64,000 bases of DNA, taken from the NCBI RefSeq assembly GCF_009296025.1, contig NZ_CP045178.1, forward strand, positions 1,364,001 to 1,428,000. Reading direction: 5' to 3'. Both the position numbers and the translations under genes were made by a program. The stretch comes from Streptomyces tsukubensis. Lineage in GTDB: Bacteria > Actinomycetota > Actinomycetes > Streptomycetales > Streptomycetaceae. Within the stretch, counting starts at the first letter, position 1. Each line of letters starts with the position of its first letter. Shown piece by piece: positions 1-8,733 of the stretch. The notes under the pieces are model-generated. The model worked only from the letters and a program-made list of their open reading frames with translations, was not told the origin of the DNA and did not search any database.

Positions 1-96
1 GTCGGGGAGTAACCCAAGGACGTCCTCACCCCCGGCGGATTCCATGGTGGCGGCCCCGGAGCCCGCCTCCAGCGGTTTGCTAGTACCGACAGCCAT
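1..96 (-). CDS. N-terminal fragment, probable sensor histidine kinase
   Basis: The reverse strand opens with ATG at 96-94 behind a G-rich ribosome-binding stretch and encodes 32 residues (MAVGTSKPLEAG...) before the window ends. The last residues, DVLGLLPD, look like the start of a PAS-type sensory domain. In Streptomyces a putative sensor kinase usually lies between the rRNA methylase that follows and pheS. The identity therefore comes from position plus a weak sequence hint; no kinase motif is inside the window. Confidence 0.5.
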   Translation of the reverse strand, partial: MAVGTSKPLEAGSGAATMESAGGEDVLGLLPD

Positions 97-628
97 CCCC
101 GTACCCCACCTCTCGCAATGGTGCAGTGGGCCCCCGAGTGCGCCACCCTACTAGTCGTCGGTGACAGAGCGACAGCCTGACGGTCGGGGGGCGGAGTTGA
201 GCGAATCAGGCCGCGCGCGCCCGCGCCCCGGCGATGCTCCCGCGCCACCCCGTGCGACGTGCGGAAGGTACGGAGGGGGAGGTGAGGGGCGGGAGGTGGC
301 GAGGATGGGGGCGCGGACGGGGTGGGGCGCGCGCCGGGTGAAGGGGTGCGCCGAACGCGTGCGCCAGCGTGGGCTTGTATGCCGACGCACGGAACGTAGT
401 GAGGGGCGCGTAGGCGGGGCGCGTAGGCCGGGTCAGGTGGTGTCGCCGACCGGGACAAGCGACCGGGAACGGACCGCCGGGACCGAAGTGCCGGCCGCGG
501 GTGGCGCTGCGGGCCCGGCCCGGAGCGTCAATCGGCCCCACGTATCGGCGGCCCGAAGGTTCGGCCGACCTCGCGTATCGGCCGCCCCGGAGGACCGGCC
601 GACCCCACGCACCAACCGCCCCGGAGGG
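97..628. other. Intergenic stretch, no gene seen
   Basis: About 530 bp between the kinase fragment and the rRNA methylase. A reverse-strand TAGGGT at 150-145 could be a -10 hexamer for the kinase gene, but no convincing -35 is visible. From about 538 to 628 there are three degenerate copies of a roughly 42-bp unit (CGTATCGGC / CCGGCCGACC / CCCCGGAGG) just downstream of the methylase stop. The long open frames that cross the region have no recognisable domains and look like high-GC artefacts. Confidence 0.5.
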
Positions 629-1435
629 TCAACCGGCGCGCTGTGCCCGCGCGGAGGCGTAGAGGCAGACCGCTGCGGCCGTCGCCAGGTTCAGGGACTC
701 GGCCTTGCCGTGGATGGGCACCCGTACGACGGCGTCGGCCAGGGCACGGGTCTCCTCGGGCAGACCCCAGGCCTCGTTGCCGAAGACCCAGGCGGTCGGG
801 GTGGACATGGTGCCCCTGTCCAGCTCGGTGTCGAGGTCGCCCTCGCCCGCCCCGTCCGCGGCGAGGATACGCACCCCCGCGTCGCGCAGCGCGTCGACGG
901 CCCGCTCCACGGGTACGCCCACCGCGACCGGGAGGTGGAAGAGCGAACCGACGGAGGCCCGCACGCACTTGGGGTTGTAGAGGTCCACGGAGGCGTCGGT
1001 GAGGATCACCGCGTCGGCGCCGGCCGCGTCGGCGCACCGCAGGACGGTGCCCGCGTTGCCCGGGTCACGGACATTGGCGAGCACGGCGACGAGTTTCGGC
1101 CCGGCGCGCAGGACGTCACCGAGGGGCACGTCGAGGAAGCGGCAGAGGCCGATGATGCCCTGCGGGGTGACGGTGTCGGACATCTCGGCGATGACCTCGT
1201 CGCTCGCGAGGAGGACGGGCACACCGGCGGCGCGGGCCGCCGCGACCAGCTCCGCGTGGCGCTCCTCCGCGTCGGGGGTGACGTACACCTCGACGAGGTG
1301 GCCCGCGGCTTCACGTACCGCCTGGGGCCCTTCCGCGAGGAAGCGGCGTTCCTTGCCGCGGAAGCTCCGCTTGGCCAGCCGTCGCGCGGCGACGACGCGC
1401 GGCGAACGCAGGGAGGTCAGCTCGGGGGCCGCCAT
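629..1435 (-). CDS. TrmH/SpoU-family RNA methyltransferase
   Basis: 268 residues, probably transferring a methyl group from S-adenosylmethionine to the 2'-O of 23S rRNA or tRNA. An N-terminal substrate-binding region (about 1-95) precedes the SPOUT domain. Motif 1 is NVRDPGNAGTVLRCADAAGA, motif 2 is VFGNEAWGLPEE, and motif 3 is IHGKAESLNLATAAAV, forming the trefoil knot. The start at 1435 was chosen because AAGGTGAG lies just upstream; an in-frame start 20 codons earlier would add an Arg/Pro-rich tail without a ribosome-binding site. A strong terminator after rplT suggests it is transcribed separately from the ribosomal operon. The exact target nucleotide cannot be read. Confidence 0.9.
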   Translation of the reverse strand: MAAPELTSLRSPRVVAARRLAKRSFRGKERRFLAEGPQAVREAAGHLVEVYVTPDAEERHAELVAAARAAGVPVLLASDEVIAEMSDTVTPQGIIGLCRFLDVPLGDVLRAGPKLVAVLANVRDPGNAGTVLRCADAAGADAVILTDASVDLYNPKCVRASVGSLFHLPVAVGVPVERAVDALRDAGVRILAADGAGEGDLDTELDRGTMSTPTAWVFGNEAWGLPEETRALADAVVRVPIHGKAESLNLATAAAVCLYASARAQRAG

Positions 1436-1555
1436 GGGGCTCACCTTCGGGGTTCTGGTGGTTCTGGGGCTCCGCCGGGGCGGAGGGGCCCGCACTCACC
1501 GAGGAGCGCGGGGCGCCGCGGCGGCGCGATCCACGGGTTCGTCAGTGGCTGACGG

Positions 1556-1690
1556 CGCCGGGACACCTGAGGACGCGGCGGCCGACGCCGGGGTAAGCGC
1601 GTACGGAGCGGCCGGCGCCGGGACACGCGCGCACACGGCGGCCGGCGTCGGGCTACGGGCGTACGCGGCGGCCGGTGCGGGGATACACGA
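1556..1690. repeat. 30-bp imperfect tandem repeat, about 4.5 copies
   Basis: Units start at 1556, 1586, 1616 and 1646, each beginning CGCCGGG or CGTCGGG and ending GCGGCCGG/A, with a partial fifth copy. The array lies between trmH and the rplT terminator. A 10-residue periodicity is present in the open frames on both strands, but nothing else supports coding. Confidence 0.8.
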
Positions 1691-1772
1691 CACGCCTGCA
1701 CGGGCGTCGGCACGGGAGCACGTGGCAGTGCGTGAGCCGTCGTGCCGCTCCGCGCGGGGGTCTCGACACACG

Positions 1773-1805
1773 CGGACCCGCAGGCCTGTGCAGCCTGCGG
1801 GTCCG
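1773..1805 (-). terminator. Terminator of infC-rpmI-rplT
   Basis: Perfect 13-bp inverted repeat CGGACCCGCAGGC / GCCTGCGGGTCCG with a 7-nt loop, starting 28 nt past the rplT stop. There is no clear U-tract, as is usual for Streptomyces terminators. Confidence 0.8.
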
Positions 1806-1833
1806 GGAGCTTTACGGCTCGAAGAGCGCCGGA

Positions 1834-2217
1834 TCAGGCGGCCTTCGGGGCGTTGACGTCGCTCGGCAGCGCCTTCTGCGCGACCTCGACCAGCGCGGCG
1901 AACGCGTTGGCGTCGTTCACGGCCAGCTCGGCGAGGATCTTGCGGTCCACCTCGATGTTGGCGGCCTTCAGACCCTGGATGAAGCGGTTGTAGGTGATGC
2001 CGTTGGCGCGGGCAGCGGCGTTGATGCGCTGGATCCACAGCTGACGGAAGTCGCCCTTGCGCTTCTTGCGGTCGTTGTAGTTGTAGACGAGGGAGTGAGT
2101 GACCTGCTCCTTCGCCTTGCGGTACAGGCGGGACCGCTGGCCGCGGTAGCCGCTGGCCTGTTCGAGAATCGCCCTGCGCTTCTTGTGGGCGTTGACTGAC
2201 CGCTTGACGCGTGCCAC
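1834..2217 (-). CDS. rplT: 50S ribosomal protein L20
   Basis: 127 residues, the normal length. It binds 23S rRNA early in 50S assembly. Diagnostic stretches are the basic N-terminus [15 protein letters not shown], then [18 protein letters not shown] and [19 protein letters not shown]. It is the last gene of the infC-rpmI-rplT operon, 100 nt after rpmI, and is followed by a strong terminator. In Bacillus and E. coli L20 represses this operon through the mRNA leader; whether that happens here cannot be read from sequence. Confidence 0.98.
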   Translation of the reverse strand: MARVKRSVNAHKKRRAILEQASGYRGQRSRLYRKAKEQVTHSLVYNYNDRKKRKGDFRQLWIQRINAAARANGITYNRFIQGLKAANIEVDRKILAELAVNDANAFAALVEVAQKALPSDVNAPKAA

Positions 2218-2317
2218 TTGATAACTCCTTGCAGCGGGGCCGCGGGGTACTCACGCGGCCCGGAATCGATGGGGTCCCGGTCCTGGCGTCCGGCCCCCGT
2301 CACCGGGGGCCGCGACG

Positions 2318-2512
2318 TCACTTGCCGAGAAGCTTCTTGATCTTCTTGGCGTCGCCGGGAGCCATCTCGGCGTTGCCGGCCAGGCGACGCGTCACGCGCG
2401 ACGACTTGTGCTCAAGCAGGTGACGCTTGCCGGCGCGCTCACGCAGCACCTTGCCGGAGCCCGTGATCTTGAAGCGCTTGCTGGCACCGCTGTGCGACTT
2501 GTTCTTCGGCAT
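2318..2512 (-). CDS. rpmI: 50S ribosomal protein L35
   Basis: 64 residues, the normal length. [20 protein letters not shown] and [16 protein letters not shown] are typical of L35. Highly basic, middle gene of the IF3-L35-L20 operon, with AGGAGA upstream of the ATG. It binds 23S rRNA in the large subunit. Confidence 0.98.
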   Translation of the reverse strand: MPKNKSHSGASKRFKITGSGKVLRERAGKRHLLEHKSSRVTRRLAGNAEMAPGDAKKIKKLLGK

Positions 2513-2614
2513 GGCGCCGTATCTCCTCGTCGGTGGCGCCCCCGCCCGGGGTGAACCGGGCGCACGGGGGCGTCAGTTGTATCCGTTGTCGTCCAGGACG
2601 GCGTCCCGGACCGA

Positions 2615-3271
2615 TCACGCCTCGGCGTGCTCCTCGGCGGGCGCCTCGACCTTTTCCTCGTCGACCTCGTCGGCCTCGTCGGACTGGTCGGGGCCACGGC
2701 CCAGACGCTCGGCCTTGCGGGCGGCCTGCGCCTCGCGGGCCTCCGCCATGGCCTCGGTCTTCTTCTTGTGCGGACCGAGAACCATGATCATGTTTCGGCC
2801 GTCCTGCTTCGGGTTCGACTCGATGAACCCGAGGTCCTCGACGTCCGTAGCGAGACGCTGGAGCAGTCGGAAGCCGAGTTCCGGCCTGGACTGCTCACGA
2901 CCGCGGAACATGATCGTGATCTTGACCTTGTCGCCCTGCTTGAGGAACCGGACGACGTGACCCTTCTTGGTGTCATAGTCGTGCGGGTCGATCTTCGGCC
3001 GGAGTTTCATCTCCTTGATGACCGTGTGCGCCTGATTCTTGCGCGCCTCACGGGCCTTCATGGCCGACTCGTACTTGAACTTTCCGTAGTCCATGAGCTT
3101 GCACACGGGCGGACGGGCGTTCGCCGCGACCTCGACCAGGTCGAGGTCGTACTCCTGGGCCAGCTCCAGGGCCTTCGCAAGCGGCACAATGCCGACCTGC
3201 TCGCCACTGGGTCCGACAAGTCGCACCTCGGGAACTCGAATCCGGTCGTTGATGCGGGGCTCGGCGCTGAT
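2615..3271 (-). CDS. infC: Translation initiation factor IF-3, probable ATC start
   Basis: IF3 binds the 30S subunit and rejects non-initiator tRNA and non-canonical start codons. The N-domain begins at [20 protein letters not shown], the linker and C-domain follow ([31 protein letters not shown]), and the tail is acidic and Glu/Ala rich. The frame stays open upstream with a GTG at 3298 (VAWCYRGG...), the start often annotated. However, AGGAGG lies 4 nt before an in-frame ATC at 3271 whose product begins exactly where the IF3 fold begins. Rare AUU/AUC starts are the known device by which IF3 limits its own synthesis in E. coli. With the ATC start the protein is 218 residues. Confidence 0.95.
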   Translation of the reverse strand: MSAEPRINDRIRVPEVRLVGPSGEQVGIVPLAKALELAQEYDLDLVEVAANARPPVCKLMDYGKFKYESAMKAREARKNQAHTVIKEMKLRPKIDPHDYDTKKGHVVRFLKQGDKVKITIMFRGREQSRPELGFRLLQRLATDVEDLGFIESNPKQDGRNMIMVLGPHKKKTEAMAEAREAQAARKAERLGRGPDQSDEADEVDEEKVEAPAEEHAEA

Positions 3272-3354
3272 GGATCCTCCTCGGTAGCACCACGCGACCG
3301 CCTGGCGGACAGCCGCGTAACGTCTGTTTAGTGAGACCAACCGCGCCGGCACAC

Positions 3355-3385
3355 AAAAAATGCCCCGGACGATCACAGGCGGGGC
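3355..3385 (-). terminator. Attenuator-like hairpin in the infC leader
   Basis: On the reverse strand GCCCCG at 3385-3380 can pair with CGGGGC at 3367-3362 across a 12-nt loop, followed directly by A and six T residues. A run of six T is unusual in this GC-rich sequence. The hairpin lies about 85 nt upstream of the IF3 start and downstream of the candidate promoter, the position expected for transcription attenuation. Confidence 0.6.
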
Positions 3386-3593
3386 TCCTCGTGAAACCGG
3401 AGCACCGCCGCGGAGACCGCGGGGCGCGCATCGGGCGGGTCACCGCCTCAAGTGCGGGACCGCCTGACCGGTGACCCGCCGCTCAGCAGAGCGGTCAGGT
3501 GGGAGTTCGGAGCCTCCACTTGTGGGCCGGGCCCCTGCTGTGACGACCGCGTGAAGCGGGCGTGCACAGAGAAATCCGGCCGGTCGTGTCTCA

Positions 3594-3602
3594 ACCATAC
3601 CA
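3594..3602 (-). promoter_or_regulatory. Candidate extended -10 promoter for infC operon
   Basis: The reverse strand reads TGGTATGGT, a TGN extension plus TATGGT -10 hexamer. No good -35 is apparent. It would give a leader of about 315 nt before IF3. Confidence 0.4.
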
Positions 3603-3655
3603 GTGCCACGCTCCGCGCTGACCCGTCCGAGCGCGGGGATGGCTCCCTCCGACCA

Positions 3656-3719
3656 TCAGGGTCCTCGTCACAGGGGAGTCCGATCAGGCCGCGGGGGCCG
3701 TATCGCAAGGACCCCTTAG
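3656..3719. repeat. Dispersed palindromic element, copy A
   Basis: One copy of the family also found at 8469, 9934 and, partially, 17433. The right arm TATCGCAAGGACCCCT is intact and the left arm (AGGGTCCTCGTCACAGGGG) is degenerate. The core GAGTCCGATCAGGCCGCGGG is shared with the other copies. It lies in the divergent gap between infC and the DUF1844 gene. Confidence 0.75.
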
Positions 3720-3852
3720 GCTGGGCGGCGGTTTCCCGGAGAGCCCCATGACTCCCACGCGTCCCGCGTGATCTGGCGGCTCCCGGGCCGCATCGACCGG
3801 CCGGTACCACCCTCGGGGACCGGTACCACCCTCAGGAAGAAGACTCCAAGCG

Positions 3853-4215
3853 ATGAGCGACGTGACTCAGGGCGACGGGCCCGCCGACTTCGACTCCATG
3901 ACCCGCGACATCGCCGATGTCCCCGCGGTCGAGGTGATCACGACGGTGGCGGTCCACCTGATGAGCGCCGCCGCGGTCAATCTGGGCCTCGCGGAGGACG
4001 GCGAGGCCCACAAGGACCTGGACGAGGCCCGCAAACTGATCCACTCGCTCGGCGGGCTGCTCGACGCCAGTGCCACGGAGATCAGCTCCTTCCACGCGGC
4101 GCCGCTGCGGGACGGCCTCAAATCCCTCCAGCTCGCCTTCCGCGAGGCGTCCGTGGTGCCGGACGAGCCGGGCCAGGGTCCTGGCGAGAAGTACACGGGG
4201 CCGGTCTTCGGCTGA
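3853..4215 (+). CDS. DUF1844 domain protein
   Basis: 120 residues. The central region (AVEVITTVAVHLMSAAAVNL to LIHSLGGLLD) matches DUF1844, a small helical family of unknown function conserved beside infC in actinomycetes. It is divergent from infC and convergent with the SseB-like gene. No signal peptide is present, and the central hydrophobic stretch is amphipathic rather than a clear membrane span. The role is unknown. Confidence 0.85.
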   Translation: MSDVTQGDGPADFDSMTRDIADVPAVEVITTVAVHLMSAAAVNLGLAEDGEAHKDLDEARKLIHSLGGLLDASATEISSFHAAPLRDGLKSLQLAFREASVVPDEPGQGPGEKYTGPVFG

Positions 4216-4271
4216 TCGGGGCGCGGCGGGACGCCGGTGGCGGGCGGCGGAGCACCCGCGTCCGCCACGCT

Positions 4272-4325
4272 CCCGCACCCGCACCCGCACCCGCACCCGC
4301 ACCCGCACCCGCACCCGCACCCGCA
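4272..4325. repeat. Hexanucleotide tandem repeat (CCCGCA)9
   Basis: Nine exact copies of a 6-bp unit in the convergent gap between the DUF1844 and sseB-like genes. The period would permit expansion without frameshift, but no gene overlaps it. Confidence 0.95.
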
Positions 4326-4374
4326 CCGACCAGGGTGGCCCCGGACGCGCCCCGCACCGGGTGCGGCCCCGCGC

Positions 4375-5145
4375 TCACCGAGTGAAGAGCGGCTCCCCGG
4401 GGGGCGTGGCCTCCGGGGGAAGAAGGGCCAGTTCGAGGCCCTTGACCAGCCGTACCCGCAACACCTCGTCGGCCGCCAGTGTCCGCGCGATACGACCGGC
4501 GGTGGCCTGTACGTCCGCGTTCTCGTCCAGCACCAGCGCCAGGGTGCCGTCCGCGCTTGAGGGGCCCAGGTGGGCGCGGACCACCGCGGTCTCACCCGCG
4601 ACGGCTCCCCGTACCGCTGCCAGCACCGCGGGGTCGGCCAGCGGGTCGACGGTGCCCCTGCCCTCGGCGAGGGCGCGCAGGGCGGCCCCCGTGATCTCGT
4701 AGGGCACAGGGCCCGCGAGGTCGAGCACGATGGTGTCCGCCTGTTCGTGGGCGGCTGCCTCGATCGCCTGGCGCAGTGGCACGGCGACGGGCCGCGCCGT
4801 CCTGTCCCAGCGGGCCAGCGTCGCCGTCGAGGTGAAGGCGGGCAGGGCCTTCCTGCCACCCGCCTTGAGGGTCGGTACGGCCATGTCGCTGGTCTTCTCG
4901 CGGCGCAGGCCCGGCACGGGTCCAGGGCCCTCGGCCGAGGCTCCGTCCGCCGCTTCCGGCGTGACCTCCGACTCGTCGAGCACCGCTACGACGGGTACGA
5001 GCAGCCGTGCGCCGAGCAGGGCGGTGAGTACGGGGCCATGCGCGTGTCTGTCCTTCGCCCACACTTCGAGGGCCGCGCTCAGGGCGGGGTCGGCCGTGCC
5101 GTCGTCGTCGGGGAAGCCGGAGACCGGGATGTTCTTGTTCGCCAC
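4375..5145 (-). CDS. SseB-like protein
   Basis: 256 residues from a GTG at 5145 (VANKNIPVSGFPDDDG), the start that matches the conserved N-terminus of the actinobacterial family. Two SseB-type segments are visible: about 20-130, including REKTSDMAVPTLKAGGRKAL and LPAFTSTATLARW, and a C-terminal part ending LVKGLELALLPPEATP. SseB in enterobacteria is a rhodanese-enhancing or secretion-associated protein; in actinomycetes the role is unknown. No signal peptide or membrane segment is seen. The gene is convergent with DUF1844. Confidence 0.8.
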   Translation of the reverse strand: MANKNIPVSGFPDDDGTADPALSAALEVWAKDRHAHGPVLTALLGARLLVPVVAVLDESEVTPEAADGASAEGPGPVPGLRREKTSDMAVPTLKAGGRKALPAFTSTATLARWDRTARPVAVPLRQAIEAAAHEQADTIVLDLAGPVPYEITGAALRALAEGRGTVDPLADPAVLAAVRGAVAGETAVVRAHLGPSSADGTLALVLDENADVQATAGRIARTLAADEVLRVRLVKGLELALLPPEATPPGEPLFTR

Positions 5146-5245
5146 GGTGCACGACCCTACGACCTCGCGCGAAGTCCTCGGCGCACGGACTCGTCCGTCC
5201 GGTCGTACGGGCCCCCGCACGCGCCCCCTTCACCGGCCCCGCCGC

Positions 5246-6454
5246 TCACGCGCCCGGTCGGCTCCGCCTCCCGCGCCGGCCGCGCCACAGGAGTACGGAG
5301 GTGGCCAGCAGCGCCGCGCCGAGGGTGCCGGCCACGGGGCTGGCCCAGGAGGTGCGGAGCGGGTGCTCGGCCTCCGTCCGCGGCCCTGGGCCGAAGTACT
5401 TCTTCCCGTAGGCCGTCACGCGCGGGTCGTCACGGCCCGCCGCGCCGCCCGCCTCGATGGCCGCCGCCGGGTCGACCAGACCGTAGCCGCGGGAGTCGTC
5501 GCGGCCCGTGCCCGGGGGGTCGGCCGCCGTCTTCTCGATCAACTGCTTGATCGCCGCGGGGTCGAGGCCGGGGTGGGCCGCGCGCAGCAGGGCGACGGAG
5601 CCGGAGACGAAGGCGGAGGCGGCGCTGGTGCCCCATCCCTCGTAGTAGCGACGGTCCGGGTCGATGAGGACGATGTCGTCGCCGGGCGCGCAGACGGTGG
5701 CGTACCAGCGGCGGGTGGAGAAGGAGGAGCGGGCGCCGTAGCGGTCGACTGCGGTGGCGGCGATGACGCCCGGATAGGCGGCGGGATAGGAGATGTGGTC
5801 GCCCTTCTCACCGCCGTTGCCCGCGGAGGCCACGACGGAGACGTTCTTCTTCAGGGCGTACTGGACCGCCGCGTCCTCGGCCGCCTCGGGGTGGGCGGAT
5901 TTGCTGTCGTCGCCCAGCGAGAGGTTGATGACGTCGGCGCCGTGGTCGGCCGCCCAGCGGATGCCGTCGGCGAGGGCGCCGCCGCGGGTGTCACGCGCCT
6001 TCTTCCGTGCCGGGTCGCCGTCCTCCAGGATCACCCGCACGGGAAGGATCTTCGCCTCGGGGGCCACACCGAGGACACCGTCCGCGTTGCCGGGGCCGTG
6101 ACCGTGGCCCGCGATGATGCCGGCCATGGCCGTGCCGTGCCTGGCCCAGGAACCGTCGCCGCGCCCCGCGCCGAAACCGACGAGGTCCTTTCCCTCAAGG
6201 ACATTGCCGGTGACGTCGGGGTGGGTCGCGTCGACCCCGGTGTCGAGTACGGCGACGGTGATGCCGTTGCCCTTGGTCGTACGCCAGGCGTCGCCGGTGT
6301 GCACGGCTTCGAGCCCCCACTGCTGCGCCCTTATGCCGTCGGCCCACGCGGGTCCGCCCTGGAGCAGGGCGAGGGAGGCGGCGAGCACGGTGACGAGCGC
6401 CCGTGCGGCGTGGCGTGCGCGCGGGCGCGCGGCGGTCGGGCGGGGGTGGCGCAT
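5246..6454 (-). CDS. Mycosin-like subtilisin protease (S8)
   Basis: 402 residues. An N-terminal export signal (about 15-38) precedes a subtilase domain with Asp71 (AVLDTGVD), His106 (RHGTAMAG), oxyanion Asn213 (SAGNG) and Ser277 (GTSAAS). A single C-terminal membrane span (about 370-390, VAGTLGAALLATSVLLW) precedes an Arg-rich end. This layout is that of mycosins (MycP), the membrane proteases of type VII secretion. Its ATG overlaps the stop of the upstream membrane protein by one base (TGATG), so translation is coupled. No ESX core gene (EccB/C/D/E, EsxA/B) is in the window. Confidence 0.88.
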   Translation of the reverse strand: MRHPRPTAARPRARHAARALVTVLAASLALLQGGPAWADGIRAQQWGLEAVHTGDAWRTTKGNGITVAVLDTGVDATHPDVTGNVLEGKDLVGFGAGRGDGSWARHGTAMAGIIAGHGHGPGNADGVLGVAPEAKILPVRVILEDGDPARKKARDTRGGALADGIRWAADHGADVINLSLGDDSKSAHPEAAEDAAVQYALKKNVSVVASAGNGGEKGDHISYPAAYPGVIAATAVDRYGARSSFSTRRWYATVCAPGDDIVLIDPDRRYYEGWGTSAASAFVSGSVALLRAAHPGLDPAAIKQLIEKTAADPPGTGRDDSRGYGLVDPAAAIEAGGAAGRDDPRVTAYGKKYFGPGPRTEAEHPLRTSWASPVAGTLGAALLATSVLLWRGRRGRRSRPGA

Positions 6455-8346
6455 CAGGGCTGCTCCGTGGCGGTGCTGGCGGAGGCGCGCAGGAGGCGTT
6501 CCACGCGGTCGGCCACTCCCTTCGCCTCGTGGCCGAGTCCGGCCTGGGCCGGGGTGCTGGTGGCGCCGGACTTCACGGCGTCGGCCGCGGCCTGCGGGTC
6601 GCTGACCGTGCGGCCGTCGGCGAAGCCGGAGACCGAGGTGACGACGACAGGTACGTCGGTGAGTACCGACACGCTCCAACTGGCCCGCTGCTGGTCGCCG
6701 AAGTCCGCCGCGACGGTGCCGCCGGCCGCGTAGGGGCGAGGCATCAGGTCGGTGCGGCGGTCCAGTTTCTCGCCGGAGAAACGGGCCCGGAGTGCGCGCA
6801 TGCCGTCCACCCCCGACTTGGTGAACAGCAGGCCGACGGTGGTGACATGGCTGCGGGTGGCGTCGCTGTAGGTGGCGCGCAGGAGCCGCAGGCAGCCGAC
6901 CGGGGCCAGCACCTTGCGCAGCAACGGGTCGAACGCCTCGGAACAGTCCGAGTCGGGAGCGACGGCGATCCGCGTCCAGGTGCGGTCGGCGCCTCCGGGG
7001 CCCGCTCCCCCGCCCTTGAGCACGGCGGGGAAGAGCTGGTCGACGGGGGCGGAGTGCCATAGCTCACCGCCCGCCCGGTACGAGCTTCTGGGGGCGGGCC
7101 CTTCCGCGTCGCCGGTGAGCCAACTCCCGGTCACGGCGCCGCCGATGAGACCGAGTCCGAGCACCAGGCAGGCCGCCGCGCCCACGGCCCTGGACGCCCG
7201 TCGGCCCGCGATGGGCCGCAGTCTGGTGGTGGTGTCGTCGTACGTCTCCGGGCGTACGGCCCGCGCGAAGGGCGCTCCGGCGCCGGGGCCCGCGGTGAGG
7301 TCGACGGCGCCGACGGGGCGCCGGGACGGGGGCCGCGGGGGTGGACCGGCCGGAGCGGGGGTGTCCGAGGTGCCGGGCCCGGAGCGGGGGGACGCGCCCG
7401 GCGACCCGGCGGGCCGCTGGATCTCCGCGGCCCTTCGTACGGGGGCGAGTGGGGCGGGCGCGGCCGACGTGGTGGACACCGTGGGTGTGGCAGGAGTGGC
7501 AGGAGTGGTGGGCCTGGTCGGCGCGGTGTCCGGGAAGCGCGCGGAGGCGGCGGGCGGTGACACCCAGGGGGAATCGACCGTGTCTCGGTCCGTGCCCCGG
7601 CGTCGCGCGTCCGCGCCCTGTTCGTGGTCGGCGCCCGGTCGTACGGCTGGGGGCACGGACGGCCGTGGCGGAGCACCGGACGGCCGTGGCGGTGCACCGG
7701 ACGGCCGTGGCGGTGCACCGGACGGCCGTGGCGGTGCACTTGGCGGGCTCAGCGGAGCACTGAGCGGGCTCAGCGAAGCACCGGGCGGGCTCAGTGGTGG
7801 CATGGGCGGGATGCGGGGCAGTTCGGGCAGGACCGGGGCGTCCTCACCGACCGTGCACGGGCGCAGCGGAGCGGCGAGTGTCGCCGCCGTGGGCGGGGCG
7901 GGCGGGGCGGAGGAGTCGCGTCCGGAGGCCGCGGGGTGCACCCCGGCGCGCGGTTCGCCCGTGTCCCAGAGGATCGCGGGCAGTTCGACTGCGGGCTCGG
8001 GATCAGCCGGGGCCTCGGAGGGAGGCGAGTGGGACGGAGGGGGCGGTTCCTGTGGTGCGCCGAGGCCGGGCGAGTAGGACCACTCGGCGGAAGCCATGGT
8101 GAAGGGAGGGGGCGCTTCCTCCGTCTCCGCGGGCCCTGCGGGGCCACCGGGGACGCCCGGGGGGTCCATGGGCGCGGCGGGGGTACGCGGGTCCGCGCCG
8201 ACCGCCCACAGGGGTGGGCGTCGCGGGGGCACATCGGACGCGTCGGACGTATCGGCCGCGGGCTTCGGCGGCGCCATCGCTGCGTCGACCTGGGGAGGGA
8301 CGGAGGGGCGTGGCGGAATCGGGGCGCGTCGCGCCTGCGTGGTCAT
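6454..8346 (-). CDS. Proline-rich single-pass membrane protein coupled to mycosin
   Basis: 630 residues. The first ~380 residues are Pro/Ala-rich and low-complexity, with four copies of a 7-residue PPRPSGA unit. One membrane span follows (about 385-405, GAAACLVLGLGLIGGAVTG). The C-terminal ~220 residues look folded, with two Cys (SDCSEAF, VGCLRLL), and are predicted outside the cell. The start at 8346 has GGGGAG close upstream; the frame remains open further up but crosses a dispersed repeat. Coupling to the mycosin suggests a substrate, regulator or scaffold for it. No family was recognised. Confidence 0.8.
   Translation of the reverse strand: MTTQARRAPIPPRPSVPPQVDAAMAPPKPAADTSDASDVPPRRPPLWAVGADPRTPAAPMDPPGVPGGPAGPAETEEAPPPFTMASAEWSYSPGLGAPQEPPPPSHSPPSEAPADPEPAVELPAILWDTGEPRAGVHPAASGRDSSAPPAPPTAATLAAPLRPCTVGEDAPVLPELPRIPPMPPLSPPGASLSPLSAPLSPPSAPPRPSGAPPRPSGAPPRPSGAPPRPSVPPAVRPGADHEQGADARRRGTDRDTVDSPWVSPPAASARFPDTAPTRPTTPATPATPTVSTTSAAPAPLAPVRRAAEIQRPAGSPGASPRSGPGTSDTPAPAGPPPRPPSRRPVGAVDLTAGPGAGAPFARAVRPETYDDTTTRLRPIAGRRASRAVGAAACLVLGLGLIGGAVTGSWLTGDAEGPAPRSSYRAGGELWHSAPVDQLFPAVLKGGGAGPGGADRTWTRIAVAPDSDCSEAFDPLLRKVLAPVGCLRLLRATYSDATRSHVTTVGLLFTKSGVDGMRALRARFSGEKLDRRTDLMPRPYAAGGTVAADFGDQQRASWSVSVLTDVPVVVTSVSGFADGRTVSDPQAAADAVKSGATSTPAQAGLGHEAKGVADRVERLLRASASTATEQP
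7657..7740. repeat. 21-bp tandem repeat inside the proline-rich gene
   Basis: Four in-frame copies of GGACGGCCGTGGCGG[TA]GCAC[CT] encode the PPRPSGA repeat. The copies are nearly identical, which indicates recent expansion or ongoing homogenisation. Confidence 0.95.
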
Positions 8347-8468
8347 GCGCTCCCCGTTCTTCCGCCCGCGGGCCGACCCACCGCCCTTCCGTGGCAGGCC
8401 CGTTCCGGTCTGTTGTGCGTGCGCGTCACTCTTTTGTGTTGCGTGTGCGTTGCGTGCGCACCACTCTA

Positions 8469-8632
8469 AGGGGTCCTTGCAATAGGGGAGTCCGATCAGG
8501 TCGCGGGGGCTGGTGCCGTGCATCGCAAGGCGCCGGAGAGTCCTCGTAGCGGAGCTACTAGGGCTTTTCGGCAACGCCGCGAGGTGCGGTGCCGGCCCTC
8601 GCGACCCGGGCGCCCCTATTGCAAGGACCCCT
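8469..8632. repeat. Dispersed palindromic element, copy B (expanded)
   Basis: AGGGGTCCTTGCAATAGGGG at 8469-8488 is repeated as its exact reverse complement at 8613-8632, a perfect 20-bp inverted repeat around 124 bp. The left part carries the family core (GAGTCCGATCAGG) and a partial right arm (ATCGCAAGG) at 8522-8530, so the element looks like one copy with extra DNA between its arms. It fills the divergent gap between the proline-rich gene and the PLP enzyme. Confidence 0.85.
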
Positions 8633-8733
8633 GAGCGCTGCGGAGGCGCCAAGGGGAACGAGTGCGCGAGGCCGGGCCGATCTGCACCGATCCTCCCCTA
8701 CCCTTCGGTAATCCCGTCTGGCAGGCTGCCGTC

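Noticed and set aside
161..1552. Long forward open frame (463 codons) across trmH
   Set aside because: It mirrors the reverse-strand methyltransferase; no domain, no ribosome-binding site, and composition typical of antisense frames in GC-rich DNA.
4272..4325. Possible coding of a His/Pro-repeat peptide
   Set aside because: Pure hexanucleotide repeat in a convergent gap without start signals.
8469..8632. Insertion sequence with 20-bp terminal repeats
   Set aside because: Only 124 bp lie between the arms, no transposase and no clear target duplication; treated as a member of the palindromic repeat family.
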